A program made the translations under genes and the position numbers. Positions 35,263 through 44,330 of a DNA stretch of 64,000 nt are shown piece after piece. The notes beneath the pieces were generated by a model, which searched no databases, was not told the DNA's origin, and saw only the letters and a list, made by a program, of their open reading frames with translations. The number at the start of each line of letters is the position of its first letter. Positions within the stretch are counted from its first letter, which is position 1. The DNA is from Pseudoduganella rivuli (GTDB taxonomy: Bacteria; Pseudomonadota; Gammaproteobacteria; Burkholderiales; Burkholderiaceae_D). The stretch covers positions 1 to 64,000 of the forward strand of contig NZ_WKJJ01000032.1 of the NCBI RefSeq assembly GCF_009674485.1, written 5' to 3'.

Positions 35263-36618
35263 GTGAGCAAACCCAAATTGTTGATCATTGAAGACGATCC
35301 AGGCCTGCAAAAACAATTGCGCTGGAGCTTCGACGCGTATGAAGTGCTGGTGGCCGGCGACCGCGAAAGCGCGCTGGCGCAAATCCGCCGCCACGAACCG
35401 GCCGTGGCCACCATGGACCTGGGCTTGCCGCCCGATCCGGACGGCGCCACCGAAGGCCTGGCCACGTTGCAGCAAATCCTGGCCATGGCGCCGGACACCA
35501 AGGTCATCGTCCTGACGGGTAATCAGGATCACGAGCACGCGGTCAAGGCCATCGGCATGGGCGCGTACGACTTCCACCAGAAACCGGCCGACCCGGATAT
35601 CCTCGGCCTGGTGGTGCAGCGTGCGTTTTACTTGCATGCGCTGCAACAGGAAAACCGCCGCATGCTGCAAACCCAGGCGGATTCGCCGCTGTCCGGCGTG
35701 ATTTCGCGCGACGCGGGCATGCAAAAGGTTTGCCGCAGCATTGAAAAAGTCGCGCCCACCTCCGCCTCCGTCATGTTGCTGGGCGATAGCGGCACCGGCA
35801 AGGAAGTGCTGGCGCGCGCGCTGCACCAGCTGAGCCCCCGCGCGAAAGAGCGCTTCATGGCGATCAATTGCGCGGCGATCCCGGAAAACCTGCTGGAATC
35901 CGAGTTGTTCGGCTATGAAAAGGGCGCGTTCACGGGCGCCGCCAAGCAAACCAAGGGCAAGGTCGAACTGGCCCATGGCGGCACGTTCTTCCTCGATGAA
36001 GTGGGCGACTTGCCGATGGCGCTGCAGGCGAAGCTGCTGCGCTTCCTGCAGGAGCGCGTCATCGAACGGGTCGGCGGCCATGAGGAAATCCCGGTCGACG
36101 TGCGCATCGTGTGCGCGACGCACCGCAACCTGAAAGAACTGGCCGCGGCCGGCCGCTTCCGCGAAGACTTGTATTACCGCCTGTCGGAAATCGTCGTCAC
36201 CATTCCGCCGCTGCGCGCGCGCATCGGCGATGCGGCGCTGCTGGCGCACCATTTCAAGAACAAGTTCTGCGCGCAGGAAGGGCGTTCCGCGCTGCACTTC
36301 AGCCAGGAAGCCCTCAGCGTGATTGAAAACCACCCGTGGCCGGGCAATGTGCGTGAAATGGAAAATTGCATCAAGCGCGCCGTCATCATGGCCGATGGCG
36401 CACAGATCGTGCCGGAAGACCTGGGCCTGGCCACGGATCCGGCCGAAGACCAGCCGCTGAATCTGCGCCAGGTGCGCGATGAGGCGGAATACAAGGCCAT
36501 CGTCAAAGTGCTGGCGCGGGTGGACGGCAACATCGTCAAGGCATCCGAGTTGCTGGGCATTAGCCGTCCGACCATGTATGACTTGATGAGCCGCCACGGC
36601 ATCAGCGCCAATGCATAA
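35263..36618 (+). CDS. prsR: XrtA-system sigma-54 response regulator PrsR
   Basis: A 451-residue AtoC/NtrC-type activator. The receiver domain has phosphoacceptor Asp52 (VATMDLGLP) with Asp11/Asp12 and Lys107. The AAA+ domain has Walker A Gly174-Lys180, GAFTGA at 221-226 (contact with sigma-54) and Walker B TFFLDE at 241-246. A Fis-type helix-turn-helix closes it (ASELLGISRPTMYDLM). It should activate sigma-54 promoters of exopolysaccharide and PEP-CTERM genes when PrsK phosphorylates it. Translation starts at a GTG with AAAGGAA upstream. Its last 8 nt overlap the next gene. The best candidate target in the window is the sigma-54 site at 60353. Confidence 0.92.
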   Translation: MSKPKLLIIEDDPGLQKQLRWSFDAYEVLVAGDRESALAQIRRHEPAVATMDLGLPPDPDGATEGLATLQQILAMAPDTKVIVLTGNQDHEHAVKAIGMGAYDFHQKPADPDILGLVVQRAFYLHALQQENRRMLQTQADSPLSGVISRDAGMQKVCRSIEKVAPTSASVMLLGDSGTGKEVLARALHQLSPRAKERFMAINCAAIPENLLESELFGYEKGAFTGAAKQTKGKVELAHGGTFFLDEVGDLPMALQAKLLRFLQERVIERVGGHEEIPVDVRIVCATHRNLKELAAAGRFREDLYYRLSEIVVTIPPLRARIGDAALLAHHFKNKFCAQEGRSALHFSQEALSVIENHPWPGNVREMENCIKRAVIMADGAQIVPEDLGLATDPAEDQPLNLRQVRDEAEYKAIVKVLARVDGNIVKASELLGISRPTMYDLMSRHGISANA

Positions 36619-38140
36619 CACCGACCAGGACAGCCACGCACCATCCGAACGTTCCGGGCGATCGGAGCGCTCAGGCGGTGAGCGCCGCAGTCACCGCCGC
36701 CAGTCCAGGAAGAAAATGCGGATGTGGCCCTGGCTGCTGGGCTTGGGCATGTTTGCCGGGTTGGCCGGCGTGGGCGCTGCGCTGTATGTGCTGGACGATT
36801 ACGGCATTACCCCGCGCGCGCTGGGGCCGTACATCGCCAAGCGCAGCGATGGCCACAATGCCGCCATCGAAGGCATTGGCCGGGCTGCGCAAAACTGGCT
36901 GACCCGGGTCGACCGCGGCGAACAACCGTTGCGCAGCATGGAATGGCGCAGCAGCATCGGCGCCCAGCCAGTGGCGGCGCAATCGGTATCCCGGGGCCAG
37001 GAAGTCCTGGTCAGCAATGACGTGGAATGGCTGCGCGCCATGGCGGGGGCCCAGCCGGGCCAGTCCATCACGCTGCTGCCTGGCCGTTACCTGATCGACC
37101 ATTCCGTCGATGTCATGCGCCCGGGCGAAGAGGGTGCGCCCATCACGGTGCGGGCGCAAGTCCCGGGCAGTGTGACGGTGGAGTCGGCGACGGACGAAGC
37201 GTTGCGCATCCAGGCGCCGTACTGGCGGTTTGAAAACCTGACGATACGGGGAAAATGCAAGGGCGCGACCCAGTGCGAGCATTTCTTCCATATTTCCGGC
37301 AACGCCCACCACTTTGTCGCCGTCAATAACACCATCGTGGATTTCGACGCCCACTTCAAGATCAATGGCGATGGCGGCAAGTTTCCCGACCATGGCTTGA
37401 TCGCCTCGAACACGTTGCGCAACGACAGTGCGCGCGAGTCCAGCAAGCCGGTGACCCCGGTCGACCTGGTGGCCGCCAGTCACTGGCGCATCGAGCGCAA
37501 CTTGATCAGCGATTTCATCAAGTCGTCCGGCGACAAGATCAGTTACGGCGCGTTCGTCAAAGGCGCGGGCAGCAATAATGTGATCGCCCAGAACATCGTG
37601 ATTTGCGAAGACAAGCTGCGCGGCTTGCCGGGACAGCGGGTCGGCTTGTCGCTGGGCGGCGGCGGCACGGGCAAAAACTATTGCCGCGACGGCCGCTGTA
37701 TCACGGAGCAAACGGGCGGCGTGATCCGCTCCAACCTGGTGGTGTCGTGTTCGGATGACGGCATTTACCTGAACGCCGCGTCGCGCAGCAAACTGGTCCA
37801 CAACACGTTGCTCGATACGGGCGGCATCAGCGTGCGCTTTGCGGAAAGCAGTGCGGAAATCGAAGGCAACCTGGTCGACGGCTCCATCCGCAGCCGCGAT
37901 GGCGGCATCCTGCACCTGGGGGATAACCGCCAGACCGCGACGGCCCGCCTGTACCTGGGCGGCCATCCGCAGCGCGATTTGTTCCGCGACGCCACCGCGC
38001 TGGACTTTGGCTGGCGCACGCCGGCCGACAGCCGCCTGGCGGCCAGCGAAGAGGTGCCGGACCTGTGCGGCGGCAAGCGCCCCGGCACGCCGCGCTATGG
38101 CGCGTTTGAAGATTTCAACGCCTGCCTGGCCAAGCCCTGA
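36611..38140 (+). CDS. Membrane-anchored right-handed beta-helix protein
   Basis: A 509-residue protein with a highly charged N-terminal tail, one membrane helix (about 38-60) and a periplasmic part with parallel beta-helix repeats (about 140-460) seen as runs of N-x-I/L and G-I-x-x segments such as NLTIRGK, NNTIVDF, NTLRND, RNLISDF, QNIVI, NLVVS, NTLLD and GNLVDG. Chondroitinase-B/alginate-lyase-like proteins share this look. I cannot assign catalytic residues, so lyase, epimerase or binding roles are open. It overlaps prsR by 8 nt and is the last gene before the bidirectional terminator. Confidence 0.75.
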   Translation: MHNTDQDSHAPSERSGRSERSGGERRSHRRQSRKKMRMWPWLLGLGMFAGLAGVGAALYVLDDYGITPRALGPYIAKRSDGHNAAIEGIGRAAQNWLTRVDRGEQPLRSMEWRSSIGAQPVAAQSVSRGQEVLVSNDVEWLRAMAGAQPGQSITLLPGRYLIDHSVDVMRPGEEGAPITVRAQVPGSVTVESATDEALRIQAPYWRFENLTIRGKCKGATQCEHFFHISGNAHHFVAVNNTIVDFDAHFKINGDGGKFPDHGLIASNTLRNDSARESSKPVTPVDLVAASHWRIERNLISDFIKSSGDKISYGAFVKGAGSNNVIAQNIVICEDKLRGLPGQRVGLSLGGGGTGKNYCRDGRCITEQTGGVIRSNLVVSCSDDGIYLNAASRSKLVHNTLLDTGGISVRFAESSAEIEGNLVDGSIRSRDGGILHLGDNRQTATARLYLGGHPQRDLFRDATALDFGWRTPADSRLAASEEVPDLCGGKRPGTPRYGAFEDFNACLAKP

Positions 38141-38144
38141 AAAT

Positions 38145-38169
38145 AAAACCGGCGCGCTGCGCCGGTTTT
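38145..38169. terminator. Strong bidirectional Rho-independent terminator
   Basis: AAAACCGGCGC, loop GCT, GCGCCGGTTTT: an 11-bp perfect stem with A and T tracts on both sides, between the convergent beta-helix (stop 38140) and glycosyltransferase (stop 38174) genes. It divides the two arms of the XrtA locus. Confidence 0.9.
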
Positions 38170-38173
38170 GCCG

Positions 38174-39475
38174 TCAGGCGGAAGCGGCCCTGCCGCCATT
38201 CTTTTCCGCGATCACTTCATTGAGCAAGGTCGCCAGTTCGCGGCTGCGGCCCCGGCGCGAATACGTCTGGCTGGCATTTTCCGGCGGCAGCGGCGCTTCG
38301 CCCTTGCGCAGCAAGTCGATGAAATGCAGCAGGCCGCGCATGATGTCTTCCTTGTTGTCGAGGCGGGCAATGGTATCGATGCCGGCGCCGCGCATGGTGG
38401 CGGCGGTATCGCCGTCCGGATCGGTCAGCGCCAGGATCGGGCGGCCGGCCCGCATGTATTCATAAATCTTGGCCGGGATTTGCGCATTGCAGAAGGCCGC
38501 CTGCATCACCAGCAAGCCGTCCGCGTCCAGCATTTCCGCCAGCGCGGCCCGGTACGGGATGGGCGGCGCCAGGGTCACGATGCCTTCCACCTGATGGCGC
38601 GCGATCAATTCGTTCAGCAAGTCTTCGTGCACGGCGGCGCGCAGCACGATGCGCACGGTGTCCGGGCTGATCTTGCCTTGCTTGCGCAGTTCGCCCAGCG
38701 CTTCGAACATCGCGGTCGGGTCGCGTTCCACCGGATAGATGATGCCGCTGTGCAGCAGCACCAGCGGGCCGCCGGTTTTCCGCTCGGCCGGCTGGTAATT
38801 GGCGGTGGCGCGCACGAAGTCGTCTTCATCGTAACCGTTTTCGATCAGGCGGAAACGCGATGCGGGCACGTCCGGATAGCGCGCGCGGTAGACCGCCTGC
38901 GCGCCCGGCGTCGTGAACACGAGGCGCGTGCAATTCCGTACCGTCAATTGCTCGACCCAGCGGTAGCAGCGCCACACCAGCGGATTGGCCGGCGTGCCTT
39001 TTTCCGTCATCGGGTCGCGCATGTCGGCGATCCACGGCAGGCCGGAAACGCGTTGCAGGCAATAGGCGATCAGGTGCGCGGTGGGAATCGGGTAAGTCGA
39101 CCAGATCACGCTGGGACGGTGCTGGCGGATCAGTTTCAGGCCGGCCGGGACCGCGCCCAGCAGCCACGAAATCCAGCGGTCCGGCAGCGCCAGCGCGCGC
39201 AGGTAGCGGCCCCGGATGGCCAGGTGACGTCCGGAATCCAGTGCAAAGGCGCGCCGCACCACCATCCCGCCAGGCACATCGCCCATCTGGTCGTCGCTGC
39301 TGTCGGCATAGGCGCGCCGGTGCGCGGACAGCACGATCGGCTGCCAGCCCATTTTCGGCAGATGCTGCGTGAATTTCAGCGTGCGCTGGATTCCGCTGCT
39401 GCCGCGCTGTGGCGGGAAGTGGAATGCCACCATCAGCACGCCCGGCATGGCTTGGCCATTGCCACGGTTAATCAT
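38174..39475 (-). CDS. Glycosyltransferase (GT4-like)
   Basis: A 433-residue cytoplasmic enzyme of GT-B fold. The N-terminal half opens with VLMVAFHFPPQRGSSGIQR; the C-terminal nucleotide-sugar half has LHSGIIYPVERDPTAMF and the E-x-x-A-x-x-K-x-x-E-Y-M-R-A-G type segment (AAFCNAQIPAKIYEYMRAGRP). The start is placed at 39475, which has CAGGAG upstream; the frame runs to 39598 through non-conserved sequence. It is the last gene of the leftward arm; a gap of 187 bp separates it from the aminotransferase, so it may have its own promoter. Confidence 0.8.
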   Translation of the reverse strand: MINRGNGQAMPGVLMVAFHFPPQRGSSGIQRTLKFTQHLPKMGWQPIVLSAHRRAYADSSDDQMGDVPGGMVVRRAFALDSGRHLAIRGRYLRALALPDRWISWLLGAVPAGLKLIRQHRPSVIWSTYPIPTAHLIAYCLQRVSGLPWIADMRDPMTEKGTPANPLVWRCYRWVEQLTVRNCTRLVFTTPGAQAVYRARYPDVPASRFRLIENGYDEDDFVRATANYQPAERKTGGPLVLLHSGIIYPVERDPTAMFEALGELRKQGKISPDTVRIVLRAAVHEDLLNELIARHQVEGIVTLAPPIPYRAALAEMLDADGLLVMQAAFCNAQIPAKIYEYMRAGRPILALTDPDGDTAATMRGAGIDTIARLDNKEDIMRGLLHFIDLLRKGEAPLPPENASQTYSRRGRSRELATLLNEVIAEKNGGRAASA

Positions 39476-39662
39476 GGCTGGCTCCTGTGCATCGAGGTAA
39501 GGCGCACCATCTGGCTGCACGGTCGGCGCGATGGTGTCGGTGGATGTACATTGCTTGCTCCGGGTATGCATCTGCGGCTTTCTCAAGTCTTTTTGCAAAA
39601 CACTGTTTGCATAAGGGTAACACGTATGATTCTCGTTCTAAATGAAACCTGGCCGATAACGG

Positions 39663-40853
39663 TCAGGGCGGCGCGGCTGTGAAACATTGGTGCAACGCTG
39701 TAACAATTGCAGCCAGTTCACCATCCGACAGGCCCTGGTGGCATGGCAAGCCAAGTACTTGCCGTGCCAGGGCCTGTGCGTCGGCGCAACTGCCGGTTTC
39801 CGCCGGTAGCGGCCAGCCAAAACGCACCAGCGGCACGCCGGCAGCCTGCAGCCGGTGAAATGCGGGTTCCGGGTCGTCCACCAGCAATGGAAAGACCCAG
39901 GGCACGACCTGCTCCGGCAGCGCCGGATGCAGCGGGCGGCAGCCGGGCAAGTCCCGCACCGCCTGTTCCAGCGCCAGGTAGTGGCGGCGGCGGCGGCGGC
40001 ACAGGCGCTGGCGCGACGACAGCCGCAGCAGGGCGCGGGAAAACCAGGCGCTGCGCTTGTCCAGCCAGCGCGGGTCAAAATCGGCATCGTTTTCCGATGC
40101 GGCCGGCGCGATGGTTTGCCGCGCCGGCGGCAGGCCCCGTTTGCGCCAGCGCCACACTGCCTGTACGGCCCGCTGCGGCAGCGCCAGCAGCAGGGCGGCG
40201 GCGCGCAGGCGGCCGTGGGCGAAGCTGTGTTCCAGCGCGCCCAGCGCTGCCTTGGCTTCAAACAGCAGGCCCGCGGAACGCAAGTGAATGGCGCCGAGCG
40301 GATGCCGGGCCGAGGCGATGCAGCCGCCATCGTACGACGGCAGGAATTTCATGGTGCTGGCGGCTGCATAGTCGCCCCAGGCGCCCAGCGGACGGCCGCC
40401 CTGCGCGCCGAACAGGCTGTGCGCACAATCTTCCAGCAATGGCACGCCGTGGCGGTCGCACAGCGCCCGGATCGGCGCCATGTGCTGGGGGAAACCAAAA
40501 TAGTGGGTGACCATCAGCGCGCCGGCGCCGGGCAGGCGCATGGCCAGGTCTTCGAGGTCGACGCCGGTATCCTGGCCGATGCGGTAAAACTCCGGCGTGG
40601 CGCCCAGGTGCAGCACGGGCGGCACCATCGATGCGCTGTGGTACGCCGGCACCAGTACCCGCGCGCCGGGCTGCACGCCCATGGCGCGCAAGGCAAGACC
40701 GATGGCCATGCGGCCGCTGGTGACGAGGCGGCGCTGCTCCAGGTCCAGCACGGACGGCAAGCGCGCGCCCCGTTGCGGCAGGAAGTCGCGCCACCCCAGC
40801 ACGGGGGCGAGCGGCGCCAGCCAGCGCGCGGAGGAGCCGGCCACGTCAGTCAT
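39663..40853 (-). CDS. DegT/DnrJ/EryC1-type PLP aminotransferase
   Basis: A 396-residue PLP enzyme, the second of this family in the window. Conserved pieces include SGRMAIGLALRAMG, VLVPAYHS, THYFGFPQ, the acidic LLEDCAHSLFG, and the Schiff-base Lys in AASTMKFLPSYDGG. It starts 21 bp after the deacetylase gene on the same strand. Its loop sequences differ from those of the 17515-18717 enzyme, so the two probably act on different keto sugars. Confidence 0.8.
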   Translation of the reverse strand: MTDVAGSSARWLAPLAPVLGWRDFLPQRGARLPSVLDLEQRRLVTSGRMAIGLALRAMGVQPGARVLVPAYHSASMVPPVLHLGATPEFYRIGQDTGVDLEDLAMRLPGAGALMVTHYFGFPQHMAPIRALCDRHGVPLLEDCAHSLFGAQGGRPLGAWGDYAAASTMKFLPSYDGGCIASARHPLGAIHLRSAGLLFEAKAALGALEHSFAHGRLRAAALLLALPQRAVQAVWRWRKRGLPPARQTIAPAASENDADFDPRWLDKRSAWFSRALLRLSSRQRLCRRRRRHYLALEQAVRDLPGCRPLHPALPEQVVPWVFPLLVDDPEPAFHRLQAAGVPLVRFGWPLPAETGSCADAQALARQVLGLPCHQGLSDGELAAIVTALHQCFTAAPP

Positions 40854-40874
40854 GGCGTGCTTCCGTGGCCATGG

Positions 40875-41858
40875 TCAGCCTGCCAGCCAGCGCAACAGGC
40901 GCAGCATGTAAAAGAACGTGGTGGCGTCCCACGGCCGCGAGCGGGACAGCGTGTACATGTCCTGGGAGGCGCTGACCGGGCCGGGCGCCGTCGTGAACGC
41001 GGCGGCAAAACCGGCCTGGCGCGCCATCGCCATGTGGCGCTGGTCGAAATCCAGTCCGGCTTTGCCATTGGGATAGGCAAAATAGCGCACGGGTTCGCCA
41101 ATGATGGCTTCCAGCGTGCGCTTGCTGTCCACCATTTCCTGCAGCGCCACGTCGTCCGGCAGGCTGGTCAGGATAGGATGCGACACGGTATGGGCGCCGA
41201 TCTCGATCCCGGCGCGGTGCAGCGCGCGGATCATGTCCGAGCTCAGCATCAAGGGCGCCGCCTGGGAATCCGTGACGGCTTCCAGGCTGGCGATCAGCGC
41301 CATGCGCTCCGCCGGCGGCAGGTACTTGGCTTTCTGCGTCAGTTCATGCGCGGCGACGCACCGTTCCGTCACGGTGGCCAGCGGATAGCGGCCGGCACCT
41401 GCCGGGCGCAAGTCGAGCTGGTCGCCCTGTATCGACCGCACGGCTTCGACGATGCGGTCGTTCCACATGTTTTCGCGCCGGTCCACGTAGCCGGTCGTGA
41501 CAAATACTGTGGCCGGCAAGTTAAATTCCTGCAGTACCGGCAACGCCAGTTCGTAGGTCGAACGGTAGCCGTCGTCAAACGTGATGCAGACTGCGCGCGG
41601 CGGCATCGTGTGCGACTGCAGCGCATGCAGGGCCTTGTGCAGCGGCAGCACATTGAAGCAATCCGCCAGCATTTTCATGTGCTCGCGGAAGGTGGCCAGG
41701 TCCGGTTCATTGCCCAGCAGCGGGTCGTGCGTTTCCAGGATGCGGTGGTAATTGACGATGCACAGGCGTCCGCGCCCGGCCTGCCACAGCGAATAGCTGT
41801 TGCCGATGGCGCGCATCAGCGTCGGCAACGGCGCTGCGGATCGCTGATAAGTGTTCAT
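40875..41858 (-). CDS. NodB-type polysaccharide deacetylase
   Basis: A 327-residue protein with all main NodB blocks: CITFDDGYRS (catalytic Asp and metal Asp), ATVFVTTGY, the metal-binding HTVSHPIL and FAYPNG. It has no obvious signal peptide. Start 41858 has GGGGAG upstream; the longer frame lacks support. It should remove N- or O-acetyl groups from the glycan or its lipid-linked intermediates. It lies between a glycosyltransferase (34 bp) and an aminotransferase (21 bp), in the leftward operon. Confidence 0.85.
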   Translation of the reverse strand: MNTYQRSAAPLPTLMRAIGNSYSLWQAGRGRLCIVNYHRILETHDPLLGNEPDLATFREHMKMLADCFNVLPLHKALHALQSHTMPPRAVCITFDDGYRSTYELALPVLQEFNLPATVFVTTGYVDRRENMWNDRIVEAVRSIQGDQLDLRPAGAGRYPLATVTERCVAAHELTQKAKYLPPAERMALIASLEAVTDSQAAPLMLSSDMIRALHRAGIEIGAHTVSHPILTSLPDDVALQEMVDSKRTLEAIIGEPVRYFAYPNGKAGLDFDQRHMAMARQAGFAAAFTTAPGPVSASQDMYTLSRSRPWDATTFFYMLRLLRWLAG

Positions 41859-41892
41859 GCCGCGCAACTCCCCGGCATTGGACGTCCTGGTT

Positions 41893-43053
41893 TCACTGTG
41901 CGCGTCCCACGATGATTTTTTCAAAAAGTTCAATCTGGCCCCGGGTAGTAAAGTCCCAGCTGAATTGTTCGGCATAGCGGCGTACCGCCGCACGGTCCGG
42001 GTTGCGCGCGCGCAGCCGCTGCACAGCGTCAGCCACGCCATCGCTGCTGTAGTCGGACATCAGCAAACCCGCTTCCGGCGCCGCCACCACTTCCGGCGAA
42101 CCGCCCACGTTGCTGGCCACCACCGGCGTGCCGCATGCCATGGATTCCAGCAAGACGTTGGCCCAGCCTTCACGGCTGGACGCCAGCACCATCACGTCGG
42201 CGGCATTGAAATACTGTTTCAGCTCTGCCTGCGGCACGGCGCCCAGGAAACGCACGCGATCCGCCACCTGTAATTCCCGCGCCAGCGCTTCCAGTTTGTC
42301 CCGCTCCGGCCCCTTGCCAGCAATCAACAATATCACATCGGGCATGCGCTGCAGCGCCCGGATGATCAGGTGATGGCCTTTCAACTCGATCAGGTTCCCC
42401 ACCGACAGTATGGTATACCTGTCGATACCCAACTGGTTGCGGATGGTGGCCCGGTCGAGCGGTTCGAAGCGCTGCAAGTCGACGCCGTTGCGCAGCGGCG
42501 TCACGGCAGCCGCCGGCGCCCCCAGTTGCACCAGCCGGTCTTTCAGTGCCTGGCTGACGGTAATCATGCCGGCCGCATTGCGGGCAGCCCACTGGATCAT
42601 CCGGCGCGGCAAGGGGTATTCCGGCAACAGGTTGACGTCGGAGCCCCGCGCGGTAATCACCACCGGTTTGTTGAAGTACTTGCCCAGCATGACGGCCGCC
42701 ACGCCGTCCGGATAAAAGTAATGGGCGTCGATGGCGTCGAAATCAAAGCCTTCGTCGATCAGGCGGCTGATTTCCCGTTTCGCGCTTTGCGCCAGCAGCC
42801 ATGGCGCCATGTTCATGCCGACCATGGGCACGTTCAGGTAGCGGGGATGGCGCACTTCCAGGCCGTTGCGCGTCGCGCGTTCGGGCACGCCCTTGTATTC
42901 GGCATAGCGGGAAGGAAACCACGGCACGGGCGCCACCACGCGCGACTGTACCTGTCCGCTGGCCACCAGGTGGCGCAACCGGGTTTCCACGAAAATGCCA
43001 AGGCCGGGCAGTTCCTGGTTGGGGAACAGCGTACTGAACGTCAAAAGCTTCAT
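41893..43053 (-). CDS. Glycosyltransferase family 4
   Basis: A 386-residue GT-B enzyme. Typical GT4 features are the LTFSTLFPNQELPGLGIFVETRLRHL opening in part, ARGSDVN, TVSQALKDRL, the sugar-nucleotide loop SVGNLIELKGHHLII, LIAGKGPERD and the catalytic E-x7-E segment SSREGWANVLLESMACGTPVV. Gene order with the next genes upstream is as in other XrtA loci. It is 3 bp from the neighbouring glycosyltransferase, so co-transcription is near certain. Donor and acceptor are unknown. Confidence 0.9.
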   Translation of the reverse strand: MKLLTFSTLFPNQELPGLGIFVETRLRHLVASGQVQSRVVAPVPWFPSRYAEYKGVPERATRNGLEVRHPRYLNVPMVGMNMAPWLLAQSAKREISRLIDEGFDFDAIDAHYFYPDGVAAVMLGKYFNKPVVITARGSDVNLLPEYPLPRRMIQWAARNAAGMITVSQALKDRLVQLGAPAAAVTPLRNGVDLQRFEPLDRATIRNQLGIDRYTILSVGNLIELKGHHLIIRALQRMPDVILLIAGKGPERDKLEALARELQVADRVRFLGAVPQAELKQYFNAADVMVLASSREGWANVLLESMACGTPVVASNVGGSPEVVAAPEAGLLMSDYSSDGVADAVQRLRARNPDRAAVRRYAEQFSWDFTTRGQIELFEKIIVGRAQ

Positions 43054-43056
43054 GAT

Positions 43057-44301
43057 TCAGGCGGTTTTACCCTTGCTCAGCGCCGCGTACACGGGACGGT
43101 AGCGCGCCACGCTGGCGGCCCAGTTGCGTTCCGCCTCCACGAAGTGGCGGCCTTGTGCGCGCATGGCGGGCCACTGCTGCGGTTGTGACAGCAAGGCCAG
43201 CACCTGCTCGGCCAGCGCCTGCGGATCGCCAGCCTTGAACAGCATGCCGGTCTTGCCATGCTCGATCAATTCCTTGTGGCCGCCCACGTCGGACGCCACC
43301 AGCACGCGGCCCTGCGCCATGGCTTCCAGCGGCTTGAGCGGTGTGACCAGGTCGGTCAGGCGCATTTTCAGGCGCGGATACACCAGCACGTCGACCAGGT
43401 CGTAATAGCGCTGCACTTCGCTGTGCGGCACGCGGCCTGTGAAGCTCACCTGGTCCTGCACACCCAGCGCCTGCGCCTGGGCTTTCAGTGCGGCATCCTG
43501 CGGACCGCCGCCCACCAGCAACACGCGGATATCGGGATTTTTTTGCAGCATGGCCGGCAGCGCCTGCAGCAGCACGTCCAGGCCTTCATACGCATAGAAC
43601 GAACCGATGAAGCCCAGTACCGCCTTGCCTTCCAGTCCCAGCTTGACGGCCATGGCGCTGTCTTTTTCACCGCCCACGCTGAAATCTTCGATGTTGACCG
43701 CGTTCGGGATCACCGTCAGCTTGCTGGCCGGGATGCCGCGGGTCGCGATGATTTCACTGCGCAAGCCTTCGCAAATGGTCGTGGCGGCATCGACGTTGCG
43801 CAGCGCATAGGTTTCCATCGCGCGCGTCAGGCGGTAGCGCATGCCCCATTCCGTGCTGGTGCCGTGGTCGACCGCCGCATCTTCCCAGAACGCGCGGATT
43901 TCATAGACCACGGGGATGCCCAGTTTTTTCCCCACCCGCAGCGCCGCCATCGCGTTCAGGGCGGGCGAGTGCGCGTGCAGGATGTCCGGTTTGACTTCCT
44001 TCGCCACTTCCAGCAGGCGCCGGGCCAGGCTGTCGATGACGGCCAGCTGGTTCAGCACCGGCACGCGCGACATCAGGCCCGATGCGGGCGGCGTGCGGAA
44101 AAAGTCCAGGCCGTCCACGCTTTCTTTCGGCTGCTTGACGTCGCCCTGCTTGGAACTGGTGATATGGCACGTGTCCCAGCCCAGCGCGCGCTGTTGCTGC
44201 AGGATCGAGCGGGTACGGAAGGTGTAGCCGCTGTGCAGCGGGATCGAGTGATCGAGCACGTGCAGGATGCGCAGTGCCTTGGCGTTCTGTGGGGCGTTCA
44301 T
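43057..44301 (-). CDS. XrtA-associated glycosyltransferase (TIGR04063-like)
   Basis: A 414-residue GT4 enzyme. It opens with ILHVLDHSIPLHSGYTFRTRSI, a signature of one XrtA-linked glycosyltransferase family, and has the nucleotide-sugar loop FIGSFYAYEGLDVLL and a C-terminal KPLEAMAQGRVLVASDVGGHKELI. The start at 44301 is the first ATG before this opening; the frame continues far upstream, antiparallel to nothing credible, into the amidotransferase gene. It is 29 bp from that gene. Confidence 0.9.
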   Translation of the reverse strand: MNAPQNAKALRILHVLDHSIPLHSGYTFRTRSILQQQRALGWDTCHITSSKQGDVKQPKESVDGLDFFRTPPASGLMSRVPVLNQLAVIDSLARRLLEVAKEVKPDILHAHSPALNAMAALRVGKKLGIPVVYEIRAFWEDAAVDHGTSTEWGMRYRLTRAMETYALRNVDAATTICEGLRSEIIATRGIPASKLTVIPNAVNIEDFSVGGEKDSAMAVKLGLEGKAVLGFIGSFYAYEGLDVLLQALPAMLQKNPDIRVLLVGGGPQDAALKAQAQALGVQDQVSFTGRVPHSEVQRYYDLVDVLVYPRLKMRLTDLVTPLKPLEAMAQGRVLVASDVGGHKELIEHGKTGMLFKAGDPQALAEQVLALLSQPQQWPAMRAQGRHFVEAERNWAASVARYRPVYAALSKGKTA

Positions 44302-44330
44302 CGGGGTTGCATTCACTTTTCGGTTACTTT